In this document: positions 10,646 through 22,300 of the stretch, in pieces | Numbering within the stretch: the first letter of the stretch is position 1 | How the letters are laid out: each line of letters begins with the position of its first letter | DNA from: Eudorina sp. 2006-703-Eu-15 | Taxonomy: Eukaryota > Chlorophyta > Chlorophyceae > Chlamydomonadales > Volvocaceae | Assembly (NCBI GenBank): GCA_003117195.1 | Contig: BDSI01000048.1 | Coordinates: 787,542 to 851,541 of the forward strand | Reading direction: 5' to 3' | Length of the DNA: 64,000 nucleotides | Program-made: the position numbers and the translations under genes | Notes under the pieces: model-generated | Told to the model about the DNA's origin: nothing | The model's input: the letters and a program-made list of their open reading frames with translations, nothing else | Databases searched by the model: none

Positions 10646-13155
10646 TCACACCCGGACGCCGCGCTTCGCCAGCCAGCGCTCCACGTCCTCCAATAGCCGG
10701 TCGCGCACCGCGAGCCCCTCCCGCAGCATCTGGTCGTACAGCTCCCGTACCGCCGGTACGTCGCCCGCGCGGCGCAGCAGGCGACTGAGTTCGTAGGCGG
10801 CCTGGGCGGAAAGGCGGCGCGGCATCTGTCAACCTTAAGGGCTCGGCGAGCAGCTCTACATGTCACGACACACGGTCGGTTTGGAAGGAGCTTGGAGTAC
10901 AGTGGAAGCCTGACGGTAGGCTGGGCGAGAACGGCGCGGGGGTGGCTGCGAGGAGGCGCCTGCGGCTGCAGCGGCGGATGAGCCACTGCCAGTCGGGTCC
11001 TTGGCCCGAATGAGAGGCAAGCCCCTGGGAGACCCTCGTGGGGGAGGGGCTGCGGCGGAGGGAGGGGGGTCGCCGTCACCATCGCTGCATACCCTGCTGC
11101 AATCGGCTGGCTGGCTGGCTGGCTGGCTGGCTAGCGCTGGCTAGCGCTGGCTTGCTATGGTCAGCAAGCAAGGCAGACTACTGACAGGTAGGTAGGTTAA
11201 CCTACCGATAGATGCAATCACCCCATCACCCCACAGCAGAACCCCCCGAGTGTCTGTCCTCCCTGTGACGGGTGGACGGAGTGGACGGAGTGAAGTGTCG
11301 CTGCCGCACCTGACGCGGGGTGCGGCCCCCATGTCCCCTCCCCACCCGGGTCGAGCAGGACTTGCCTCCGGTGAGTTCGCGCCGCGAAGCGCCACCTCCT
11401 GGCCGTACAACCGTTTTGCGACATCGACACAGTCGTCCAGCAGCTCATTGTCGCCGCCGCCGCCGCCGCCGCCGCCGACGTCTCCCCCCGTTGCAGTGGC
11501 GGCGGCGACCTTCCGCAGCAGTGTGGGGACGAGGTCCTTGTTGAGGTTCAGGTGCAGGGCCTGGCAGGTCGCCGGTGACGTTGGGGAGATGGCGATGCGT
11601 GGGACGAGGGGGTTGCAGTGAGTTGGATTGACGGCCTATCCGGGCGGGGGCCGACGGCCTCAGCTCCCCACCCGCCCACCCGCTGAGAGGTGCAGGGACC
11701 CCGGAGCGACTGCCCGCGCTTCCTCGAGTGCACCTTACTGGCCGTCTAACGTTTCCCGGACTGTCATTCGCCCAATGCCGCAGCCCCCCGGCGGTGGCCC
11801 CATCTGTTGACATCCCCATCACGGCATCGTCCAGTCCCCTCGCCCACCCGCCGTTCCGGACTAGGGCCAAGCGTGCCGGTGCCGTACCTCACGCCGCTCC
11901 AGCAGCTGCTCCGCCAACTGGGGGGCCCCGACCTCCGCCGCCACCTGCGCGAGAAGGAGGGTGCACCCGGATGGCGAGGGGGTGGGACGGGGTGCAGGTG
12001 CCCTCCACGGGTCTCCGGACGTTCATGGGAAGCCACTCGGGGGGTCATACTGCTGCTCTAGGTCGGTGCCCCCTCCCCCGTCCTGATCTTCTTGACACCG
12101 GCCTGCGGCTCCCCCGGGAGCGACCAAGGGTCCCCACCCCAGCACCCACCCCCCGATCAACATCCCCCGCAGCCCCCTCCCCCGCCGAAGCTCCTCGTCA
12201 CCAGAAGCTTCCCGGTCGGTACCCAGCTGCCCACCTGTACGAGCTGGAAGGCCGTCTGGCCGTACCCGTGTGTGGCCCAGTCCCAGCCCGCCGCCTCTCG
12301 CACCCCCGCGTCCGCCAACATCAGCTCCAGGGCCTGCTCCGCCTGCCCGCCCGACCGGACGTGACCCAGCAGCTTCTCCCAGGTCTCCTTACCTGCGGCC
12401 GTATCAGCCGGACGCTTTAGCGGCAGGACGGCGGCGGCAGGGACCGCGGCAGGGACCGCGGCAGAGGACCGGGAGGCGGGAGCAGGGGCCCGGGCAGGAC
12501 ACCGCGCCGCTTGGATGTGAGTGCCGGGACCCAGCGCTGTCCGTCTCCCAGACATGGACAGCTGCTTGCCAGGCGTGATTTGATTGAAAGCCACAAACCA
12601 GGACCTAGGGCTGTATCATGTCGTGCACTTACGGATGATGACGCCATCCGCTTGCTGGGTCCGGATCCAGGTACGGAGGTTGTCGAAGGGGTCCTGGAGG
12701 TCAGCGGCGGGCGGTGCCGCCGTACGTGGTGGCGGGCTCCGATGCTCCGTCACTCGACGGTTCGACGGTGGAGGTCTGTCGTACCTGCGGACGCGATCCT
12801 CGTCGTCATCTCGGGGGCGGCCGGGCCCTCGGGCGGATGTCCTGCCCCGGCCCCGAGCCGCGCCGCGCCCTCCGCCGCCTCTTGACGATCCTCGACCTCC
12901 ACCTGTACGGCAAGAGGTACGGACAGAAGAAGGTGGTGTGAGGAGTCACGCTGGCGCCTCGTTCCCCAAAGTGCTGTGAGGGGACACAGCGGCGGCAATG
13001 TCGACGGGACCAGCAGGCAGCAGCTCACCTCTGCCGCCGGAACTAGGCCTGTCGCTCCTCCACTCCTGTCGATAGCTCGACTGCCTTGCAAATACAGTAA
13101 GCTGAGCGGAACGCGTCGTGCGACCAGCACTTCCTAGTCGGCACATTCCATCCAT
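10646..13155 (-). CDS. Organelle-targeted PPR-like helical-repeat protein
   Basis: Complete model: exons 13155-13029, 12902-12633, 12392-12235, 11944-11888, 11560-11366, 10825-10646 (minus strand); 987 nt, 328 residues, all phases agree. The intron after 11366 has a GC donor (GCAAGT). The N-terminus (MDGMCRLGSAGRTTRSAQLT) is Arg/Ser/Ala-rich without acids after residue 2, like a mitochondrial or chloroplast transit peptide. Residues about 43-90 are RG/RGG-rich, typical of RNA binding. Residues 133-329 form antiparallel-helix repeats of PPR type, clearest in AYELSRLLRRAGDVPAVREL and AFQLVQVAAEVGAPQLAEQL. A poly-Gly loop (about 225-232) comes from a CCG repeat at 11455-11480. Likely an organellar RNA-binding or ribosome-associated protein; the exact family is not identified. 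Confidence 0.72.
11106..11155. repeat. (GGCT)n tetranucleotide repeat
   Basis: Tandem GGCT units with two GGCTAGC interruptions, inside the GC-AG intron of the PPR-like gene (10826-11365). Confidence 0.9.
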
Positions 13156-15186
13156 GGCGTGGCGGTTACAGATATACCAGAGATAAAGAATAATTACGAG
13201 GCACTAAGAGGTCACATATGTCTATAATCCTACTTTTAGATTATTGCCATAAAGTAAATGACCTGGCGGGCGGGCTGTCGGCGTCGCCAACAGTCAGGTA
13301 CACGTGCGATTATATCCAAATGGGTACAGTGAAAGGATTCATAAGCAAGAGGGATGCCATTTAAATGGCCATCGCCGCTTCTATAGTACATCAACAAATT
13401 CCACTTCCGGTCGTTGGATGCCTAACCGACAGCATTTCAGAACCAAGTGCATGCCCCTTAGAGTCGGATCACAAATGGGAATTTGCAGTAGAATAAATCA
13501 GAGCACGCGTTCCGGCTTACCGAATCCTTGTTCCAACATCTAGCCTGAAGAGGGCCCAGGCGCATCCATGAACTCCAGGGGAGGGGGCCGCTGCAATCCG
13601 CAACAAAAGATGATCCACGTGGAAAGGGTTACGTGCCTTACCTCTTGGAATGTCAAACCAGTCAGAAGCGATGGAAGCTGAAGACCTTTTGCTCAGGGAC
13701 GTCAAGCGCAGCCAGGGCCGCAGGGAGGCTCGGGTGCCTGGGCACCCTAGTCGGTACCCTCCCGACCCTTGCGGCACGATTACCCGGCAATACGGCCCCC
13801 TGTCGCCCCACGGCGAACCACCACGCCGCCAGTCACCGCACTCAGGATCTCTGACTAGGACACTGGCGGCCCGCGGCCCCGCTGTGCCCTCCCACGCTAC
13901 GGTAGGTACCCTCGAAGTACTGGGAGGAGGATCTGTTCTCGCTGCCCGAGTGCCGGTACAATCCTTCTGATGGCAAACGAATGCGCAGAAGCGGGTCGGT
14001 TAGATCGGGAAAAGCGTTGCTGTTCGCTGGGGGGGCCGTGGCAGATAACAGCCTATGGATGTAGGTGGGGGCTGGAGGGTCGTCCAGGCTCCTGGGGCCA
14101 GGACCCCCCAGGACCGCGTCAAGGGGTGACTAAGGCACACGGTAAGACACGGGAGCCGGCGTCACACCGATAGATGTGCGGTGGACCGCCATCACGGCAT
14201 CCTGGACCCGTAAGCTTCACCCCACACGTGCGAAACATCGCCATTAAGCTCGCCATGCAAAGCAAAAGATGCCGAGCACAGCCCGGGCGGCGCAGCCACC
14301 CCCTTCAGGACAAGCGTCCTCGCAGCACCGCATGGCCGCCCGCCGACGCCGTCAAGACGCCCCTCACGCACAGATACCAGTGGAGATACCATCGAGTTCC
14401 ACCGCAACATGGTTCATTTGACCACCATCGCGGCCCAGTTATCCTTTTACACACCACAAGCCTCACCTAAAATGCACACACACAGTACGCACACGTCACA
14501 CACCCGGGGGGGCTGATACCACCAGGACGCCACCTCGAGGCCACTGTAGCCCCATCCGGCCGTATACAGTGTCCCCAAGCGGCCGAAGCGGGACCACCCA
14601 ATGCTACACGACCGTCCGTACATCCGTACAATTGTACGGATACCTGCACCGCGGCCTGTAGGCCCACCGAGGCCCTCGCCTAAACCCTAACTATGTTATA
14701 ACCTGCAACCATGACATGGCACCACGCCAGCATGCGACGCGATAAGGTGCCTCCTTCTGCCCTCACCGCCAAAACGACGGCGCTGCGCATTGCAATGGTA
14801 TGGGCTGCAGAGTCACCAGCAGTCGGGTCGTGCCCACAGGCGAACCAACCGATTCAGCCGTGGGGATCTGTTCGGGGCCTTTCGGTCTCAAACGTCATGA
14901 GCTGCAGGGCTGCTTGCGTCCTCATTATCGCAGCGGCCCGAAGATGCGTCCTCAGGTCATGCGTGCGGCAGTGTACATCTCAGGTACCCTAGGACACGAC
15001 TTTGAGCCCAACACATGCACCACACCTCCTCCACAAGCAGTCCTGCAAACACAGCAAGGGATGCCGGACGATGACGTTGCATACCAGACCATGGCTGATG
15101 TACCGATTGCGTAATCTTGTGACTCAGCGGAAGCCGCCATCAACTAAGAAACAACAAATCACCACCACCAACAACAACAACATTTA
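13156..15186. other. Region upstream of the PPR-like gene; no recognised gene
   Basis: 13160-13560 is AT-richer and probably includes the promoter of the minus-strand PPR-like gene. From 13.6 to 15.1 kb both strands have short open frames. The most protein-like are plus 14860-15114 (contains CSGPFGLKRHELQGCLRPHY) and minus 14240-14370 (contains CSASFALHGELNGDVSHVW). I could not connect either into a gene. Confidence 0.35.
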
Positions 15187-15191
15187 TTACA
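15187..15191 (-). terminator. Candidate polyadenylation signal TGTAA (minus strand)
   Basis: TTACA on the plus strand in an ACA-rich, AT-rich pocket. It would end a minus-strand transcript coming from the 15.3-18.7 kb segments. Confidence 0.35.
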
Positions 15192-18100
15192 ACATTAGCA
15201 CTCCACGCATGCATCTCGTCTGCCTTCCGATTCGTGGCAGGCAATCCAGAATCCAGAACATGGCATCCAACAAATGACAGGGTAGTGGACTCGAAGGGGG
15301 GTTCAACGTCCGCCTCTCTCTTCGGTCCTCGGCGCCCCCGCACCTGTCACGCCCCACCTCCTACGAATCAGTCAAGGCGGGCGAGCCCCTGGGATCGGGA
15401 CGTCCGCGGAGCGCTGTGGCAAATCGGGATTTATTCCCCCAGCGTGTGGGAGTGTGGGCGCAGTTGGCGTCATCCTGCTTGGGCGCGTGTATGCCAGTGA
15501 ACTTATGACAACGACTTGCACATGTGTTTGACAACACGTGTCGCAGTCGCCGGAGGCGCATGCCTGCTCGTCTTTGTGTGGGCGTGGATGGAGGGATGGA
15601 ATAGCATGCCGGGGCTGTGCAATACAGCTCCGCTCGTTGTCAAACCCAGCGACACGACATCACACCACGGCGTGCCTCAAGATTATCTCCCGCACATAGC
15701 GCCCCCCCGTACGATTCTTTATCGCCACGGGCTCTCAGAGAAGAGCTCCGCAACCATCGGTACTGACCCAAAAGAAGATATCAGCCGCGAAGGCATCATT
15801 ATTACCATTTCGTAGCATAGCTTGACGCCCCAACCCTGTCTGTCACCTACCACGACGCCGATCCCGTCCACTACTAACGTGGAATATTATCACTTTTCGC
15901 CCACTTCCGCTGTTTCGTGCACACGAGCACCGAGGACCCGGGCCGGGCCGTTCATCACGGCTCTCCTCGACATGATTACCACGCAACCAGCCGCAACAGC
16001 TAGCGCAGCAGGGCCCTGGCTTGTGCAGGACGGGTCTTTTGCCGTACGGATTTACGGCAGCAGCGCTGCGCGATGGACCGTCAGACACTCACTGGCCTGG
16101 CCTGGACCCTCATCAACTGGACCCGGAGCTGGCGCATGTGGACGGCCCTTACTGCGGACGGCTCGCCCTGCACAAGTGAGTGACCGCGTGCAGCAGGTGA
16201 TCTGCTCGAAAGCGCAACCCCCGGGACGGACCAACCAGCCGTACATGGGATAGATTGATTGCGGGACGAACGACCGTCAGCGCCTAAACCGCCACCGACC
16301 GACGTGCCGCCACGACGCCACTCGGGGCATCTATCTGTGTGCCGTCACCCGGGGGGGGGGCAAGGGGACGCACAGACTGATGGCACCAACTCCATCCGAG
16401 CCCACCCAACCCCATCCGAGCCAATCCTAATGCAGTTTAAAATCCCTCTTCCTAAACAGGAAAGGACATCCGCGGGCCGTTCGTTCAGGCCGTCTGTACT
16501 CCCCCCCGCCCCCGCCCCCGCCGTACAGGATACGAGCTGTCCAAACCGTTGCTTGCATCCAGAATCACGAAACACACCGGGGGTGCAGCGCCGGACGATC
16601 CCTTCACGCATGTGTGTGTGTGTGTGTGTTTTTAACAAGAAGCCCACCCATGTGTGTGTGTGTGTGTGTGTGTGTAAAAGAGAACTGTGTGTGTGTGTGC
16701 GTGTGTATGTCGGGTGTACCCGGAATGCGGAAACAACACCGCATCGGGTGCGGCCACCGCCGCTGTTCCCCGCCGTCGCCTCTGATACCAACACGCCACC
16801 CACTTGCATGAAGCGCGTTGCAGCGGACCAGGCCAGCGGGTCATCGCCAACAGCCGACGCCTCCGCGCCGTAACCACACACTGCCACGAGGACCCCCCGC
16901 CACAACCCCCACCGCTACCGGACCTCACCCGGGACCCCCGACAACCCACCACTCCTAGGGCACCACCCCGGCCACGAGGATCGGCCAAAGCGGACTACTG
17001 AATCCACTCAGGGGGAAATCAGCCACAACGAGCCCCTCTATCAGCGAACGGGCGCCAGTTATCTATCGCCACTCAGCGCCGTACACAGCGCTCCGCTACG
17101 GGAACCTCCGGTCCGGTCCGCTGGCAGCCTCTGTGGCAGGCGCCGATGCACCGTCCCCACGACGGCAACCAACAACCATCAACTGTCGCCGACAGTAGTA
17201 CCTTCATGCCAAAGCCTCTGCCGTGCTATGCGACGCCGTATGCACTGACCCCTGCACCGCTGCGGCCGCACCGCAGTGCTGCTCATCATCGCCCCCACCC
17301 GGGATAGCGATGCGCCACAACCTGAGCGCGCAGACAAACCCACATAATGCATCCATCATGCACAACTGCCGCAGTAGCCGCGCCATAGTCGCACTGTAGT
17401 CATACTATGATCGGAGCCCCGCATACTCACACAACCGCATTCGTTAGTAGTCCGAAACCGGCAGGTCGACACGTGCGCAGGCCGGCCGGGATGATTGAGC
17501 TCCAGGCAGGGTTCGTGGGGAAGTAGGTGGGTGTGGGAACGGTCCAACACGGGCGACAGGGAACCCGACGAAAGGTACCCGTCGACATAAAAACATGACG
17601 ACGTCAAATGCTAACATCGAAGCCTATCGGGGGAGGCCATGAAGCAGTCGAGGAGCGGTGCAGCCACCCACGCAACGCTGCCGAAGGCGGACTGCCATGC
17701 CGCCGCACCTGAACCGCACCTGAACCGCACCGGAACCGCACCGGGACAATCAACCGGAGGAACAGGCAATGCGGCTTCCCGACCGCCCACCCCGCCGGAA
17801 CAAGACACGACAAGTGCTGCCATCGGGACAAAAATCGGCACAAGATCTACGGCAGGTGTGCGCGCTAGCGCCGTCATGGATGCCAGCAAGTCTCCTGCAT
17901 GCGCCCGGGAGGATGCGCCGATGCACCCGAGCTTCAACACCCCACACGCCCGCTGCTCCTCAGACCTGGTTCCGCAGCAAGCACCTCCTTAACCCGCCTA
18001 TCGAGGTTAAGAAGTACGCCCCCTATCGCACCGCACCGCATCCAACGGCCACCGGCGCAGGAGCATCCACGTGAGTTCTGTCCCACGGAAGCATGTCACA

Positions 18101-18700
18101 CGGCGGCAGCAACAAGGCTCGACACGCCACGTGGCTGGGGTCACATGCACACAATCCGTTCATACACACACATGTATATATGTATATATACGTTTGGGTC
18201 CCACGTCCGGGCGTCCCGCATGCGGCCACGCGCCCCCCTGCCACCGCCTCGCCTCATGGCCGCCCTGGAGGAAGGCGCCCGCCCGGCACTGGAAACAGGT
18301 GCCTGGAACGTGCACGGGAACATCTGAAGGGGTGGGGGGCAGGAGAGGTACCCAGAGCCCATGTCCTTCCTGTACTGCGAAAACAATCACACGGCGGTCT
18401 CTGTCGTCGCGAAGCACACAGAACGCGGCACCGGCGTCACGTATTACGGCTCAGGATGGCCGCACATAAGAAGACACGCACACACACGCTTCGTCCGCCT
18501 CCTCCTCTTTTCCTCCGTGCAGCAACTGCCACACGAACCGGCCGCCCCCGCGCAATGGCTTCCTGGTCAGCACGACGCCAGCCTTCGGACCCAGGTTGCT
18601 CCGGAACCGATCAGGAGCTGTCCGCGGTTGGCGGAGGGCCTCCTGCGGCCCATGTCAAAACAAAAAACACATTACCCCGCCCGCATAACTTTACGGCGTG
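15192..18700 (-). CDS. Exon-like segments of an unidentified minus-strand gene
   Basis: I do not recognise the product. Best-supported piece: 18488-18642, with a CCGCAG acceptor and a GTGTGTG donor, reading FRSNLGPKAGVVLTRKPLRG then GRFVWQLLHGGKEEEADE. Others: about 18350-18450 (AAFCVLRDDRDRRVIVFAVQ), about 18222-18290 after a TTTCCAG acceptor (GAFLQGGHEARRWQGGAWPH), about 17950-18090 (LNLDRRVKEVLAAEPGLRSS), 16713-16905 (YGAEASAVGDDPLAWSAATR, then FMQVGGVLVSEATAGNSGGG) and 16345-16590 (NERPADVLSCLGRGILNCIR). An (AC)n intron separates the last two. Splice phases were not reconciled, so more than one gene or a decayed gene is possible. Plus-strand readings also exist, e.g. YELSKPLLASRITKHTGGAA near 16530. 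Confidence 0.3.
16611..16703. repeat. Interrupted (TG)n dinucleotide repeat
   Basis: Three TG runs (16611-16628, about 16650-16676, about 16685-16705) separated by short unique stretches. Frames with Val-Cys or Thr-His repeats through it are artefacts. Confidence 0.9.
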
Positions 18701-19345
18701 ACACTGCATCCCCCGCCCCCCCCCGTGACGTCATACCCACCCCCCGCAGCGCCGTGGTTCCTTCGAAGCCAATCCCCGGTTGGCGGGTAGTCCGTCTCCC
18801 GTAGTTCTGGGCAGGCAAAGACACATATGCAACCTTTTGGAATTTATTCAACCCGTTTCGGTGGTTAGGTGAGTGCGGGTCCCGCAAGGCCTGGACATCC
18901 CCTTCAAGGCCACCCCTGACGGTGCAGCACCGCTGCGACCCGGCCGCATATTGGGATGCGGGGGATACGGCCGCGAGGCTACCCGGTGCGGTCAATCGGC
19001 ATGGAACCCTTCACGCGAGCCTTGCGGTGCCGCATCACGACGCTGACGGGCGGAATCCTTTTTCCCGGCGAAATTAACGCACGTGCCAAGAGTGTATGCG
19101 AGCATTCCAGTGATCTTTCGTGTTATTTCCTTTGCAATCCGGCGGCCTTGGGTTGAAAAGAATACTGTTCAAAACGCGTCGAGGGGAATGCGGTGCCCTG
19201 CTAAACCACAACGCGGCGGTCTGTGGTTGCTGCTTGGGGAGTGGGACAGTCAACGCGGTCAAAAGCCATCCATGCCAAGCAGCGGTTTGCTCCCCAGTTC
19301 GCATGGCTGCAGCCAGTGCCCGCAGCCGATGCAGGGCAGATCCAT
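18701..19345. other. 3' flank of the GAF-TKL kinase gene; no other gene seen
   Basis: Follows the kinase stop at 19346 on the minus strand. I found no clear TTACA (minus-strand TGTAA) close to the stop and no family-level similarity on either strand. Confidence 0.4.
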
Positions 19346-22300
19346 TCAGCTTGCCGGCGGCGTCATCCCCGCCCCGTTCGCCATCACCGACACCGCCGCC
19401 GGCGTCGCCCTCGCCCTCGCCTCCGTTCCCTTGCCCCTCAGCGGCGCCAGCGGTGACGCCCCGACTGAGCCGCCGCCGCCGCCGCCGCGGCCGCCGCCGC
19501 GGAGCGCCAGCGGTGCCGAAGATGGCCGGCCGTCCTCTGACTTCGGCGCACGAGCGGCCATTGCTGCCGCGGCTGCCGAAGCACCGCGGCCGGCTTGTTG
19601 ACGGCCCTCTCCCTCCCTGTCCCTCTCCCCCTGGGGCACCCAAGTGACACCAGCCGGCTGCGAGTGCGGGTGCGGGTGTGCACCCGGTCTCGGGTTGTCC
19701 GACCCAGAGGGCAGCCCCGGCGTCGTCAGCGGCGGCTGGACGGGCTTCTTGGCGTTGGTCGAGGAGCCCTGTACTGCCTGCTGTGGCTGCGCATGGTGCT
19801 GGGGATGCTGGTGGCTGTGGTACTGGGGGTAGTGATGGGATGGGGCGGCCTGTGGCTGCTGCTGTGCATGCAGGAGCATCTCCGCGGCATCCACCTCCTC
19901 AAAGGTGTGGGCAAGCATCCGCTGCAGCAGCTGCACCAGCGCTGCGGCGGTGGGGCGTCGGCGCGGGTCCTGGGCCCAGCACAGGCACGCGATTTGCCTG
20001 CGGTGAGGTGAGGTGGGGCGCGATGAGGTGGGTGCGGCACCGGGTGGCGCGGGGACGCGGCGGAGCTGACGGCGCACCTCGGCGATTCGTTCGGCCCTTG
20101 TCGCTCTTACGGACGACCGGGGCACCCGCCGTGGCGAGTGCGTGCCAGCCAGCAAACACGTCGACCAAACCCCATCAACCCCTCCTCCCAGACACGACGG
20201 CACGCGCGCCTGCAACAGTGAACAGCTGCATACCCACAATCACCCATAACCCGACCAAAGGAATGCATGCCATGTCGCAAATATGCCTAGCTCCTCCCTC
20301 CTCAATATACCGTATTACAGGACCGGTGCCTGCCGCCCAAGTCGCCTGTTGGGCCACCGGCCGGCCGTCATCATCGCCGCCCCTTCCGCCCACTACGTCG
20401 CTGTTCCTCCGCCCTCCATTCCCCGCCCCAGCCCTGCCTCATCGCGCCCGCACCTGTACTCCTGCGGCACGCTCTGGTGGAAGGACGGCCGCAGGCCCCT
20501 CCGCACCAGGGAGGGCAGCTGCTGCGCCGGCACTCCCGCGTACGGCAGCTGCCCCATGGTGCACTCCCACATCATGATGCCGAAGCTGTAAATGTCAATG
20601 GACGAGTCCAGGAACGTGTCTGCGGGGCGTACCGGGGCGTGACGGGATGAGACTGGGCGTAACGGGGCGGGGCGGGAAGGGACATGAGGCGATGAGACGG
20701 GGCGGGGCGGGGCGGGGCGGGACGCCATATTTGAACGACAACGCCAGACGGCAAGGGTGCACAGGTCAGAGGGCGCTGGTGAAAGGGAGCCATTCCATTC
20801 CAGTTTGGGACACTGCAGCCCCTGGAGATTCCCCCGACCCACCCACGGTCCGGACCCTGACGCCTGCGCCAGCCAACACGGTACCTGCGAGGTCCCCCTT
20901 TTGCAGGTCCTCCCCTTCCTGCCATTCCCCAACAGTCCTCGTGCCGCATAGCCCTAATTGAGTAGCCGTACCAGAACCCACCCACCGCGGAACATGCTCT
21001 CGGGGGCCATGTAGCTGAGACTGCCCACCGGCGACAGCGAGTGGAAGGCGGGGCGGCCCGTGTTGGGGTCCAAGTCATTCATCAACCGCACACAGCCAAA
21101 GTCTGCGTCACATGGTCAAAGGCGAATCCACAGGCGGCGGGGCGCAGGCATAGCGGGCCGGACAGGGGTACAGCAAATTGGTCGATATCTTGAAGCTGCG
21201 CTGCGGCCGGACAGGGGTACAGCAAATTGGTCGATATCTTGAAGCTGCGCTGCGGCCGGACAGGGGTACAGCAAATTGGTCGATATCTTGAAGCTGCGCT
21301 GCGGCCGGACAGGGGTACAGCAAATTGGTCGATATCTTGAAGCTGCGCTGCGGCCGGACAGGGGTACAGCAAATTGGTCGATATCTTGAAGCTGCGCTGC
21401 GGCCGGACAGGGGTACAGCAAATTGGTCGATATCTTGAAGCTGCGCTGCGGCCGGACAGGGGTACAGCAAATTGGTCGATATCTTGAAGCTGCGCTGCGG
21501 CCGGACAGGGGTACAGCAAATTGGTCGATATCTTGAAGCTGCGCTGCGGCCGGACAGGGGTACAGCAAATTGGTCGATATCTTGAAGCTGCGCTGCGGCC
21601 GGACAGGGGTACAGCAAATTGGTCGATATCTTGAAGCTGCGCTGCGGCCGGACAGGGGTACAGCAAATTGGTCGATATCTTGAAGCTGCGCTGCGGCCGG
21701 ACAGGGGTACAGCAAATTGGTCGATATCTTGAAGCTGCGCTGCGGCCGGACAGGGGTACAGCAAATTGGTCGATATCTTGAAGCTGCGCTGCGGCCGGAC
21801 AGGGGTACAGCAAATTGGTCGATATCTTGAAGCTGCGCTGCGGCCGGACAGGGGTACAGCAAATTGGTCGATATCTTGAAGCTGCGCTGCGGCCGGACAG
21901 GGGTACAGCAAATTGGTCGATATCTTGAAGCTGCGCTGCGGCCGGACAGGGGTACAGCAAATTGGTCGATATCTTGAAGCTGCGCTGCGGCCGGACAGGG
22001 GTACAGCAAATTGGTCGATATCTTGAAGCTGCGCTGCGGCCGGACAGGGGTACAGCAAATTGGTCGATATCTTGAAGCTGCGCTGCGGCCGGACAGGGGT
22101 ACAGCAAATTGGTCGATATCTTGAAGCTGCGCTGCGGCCGGACAGGGGTACAGCAAATTGGTCGATATCTTGAAGCTGCGCTGCGGCCGGACAGGGGTAC
22201 AGCAAATTGGTCGATATCTTGAAGCTGCGCTGCGGCCGGACAGGGGTACAGCAAATTGGTCGATATCTTGAAGCTGCGCTGCGGCCGGACAGGGGTACAG

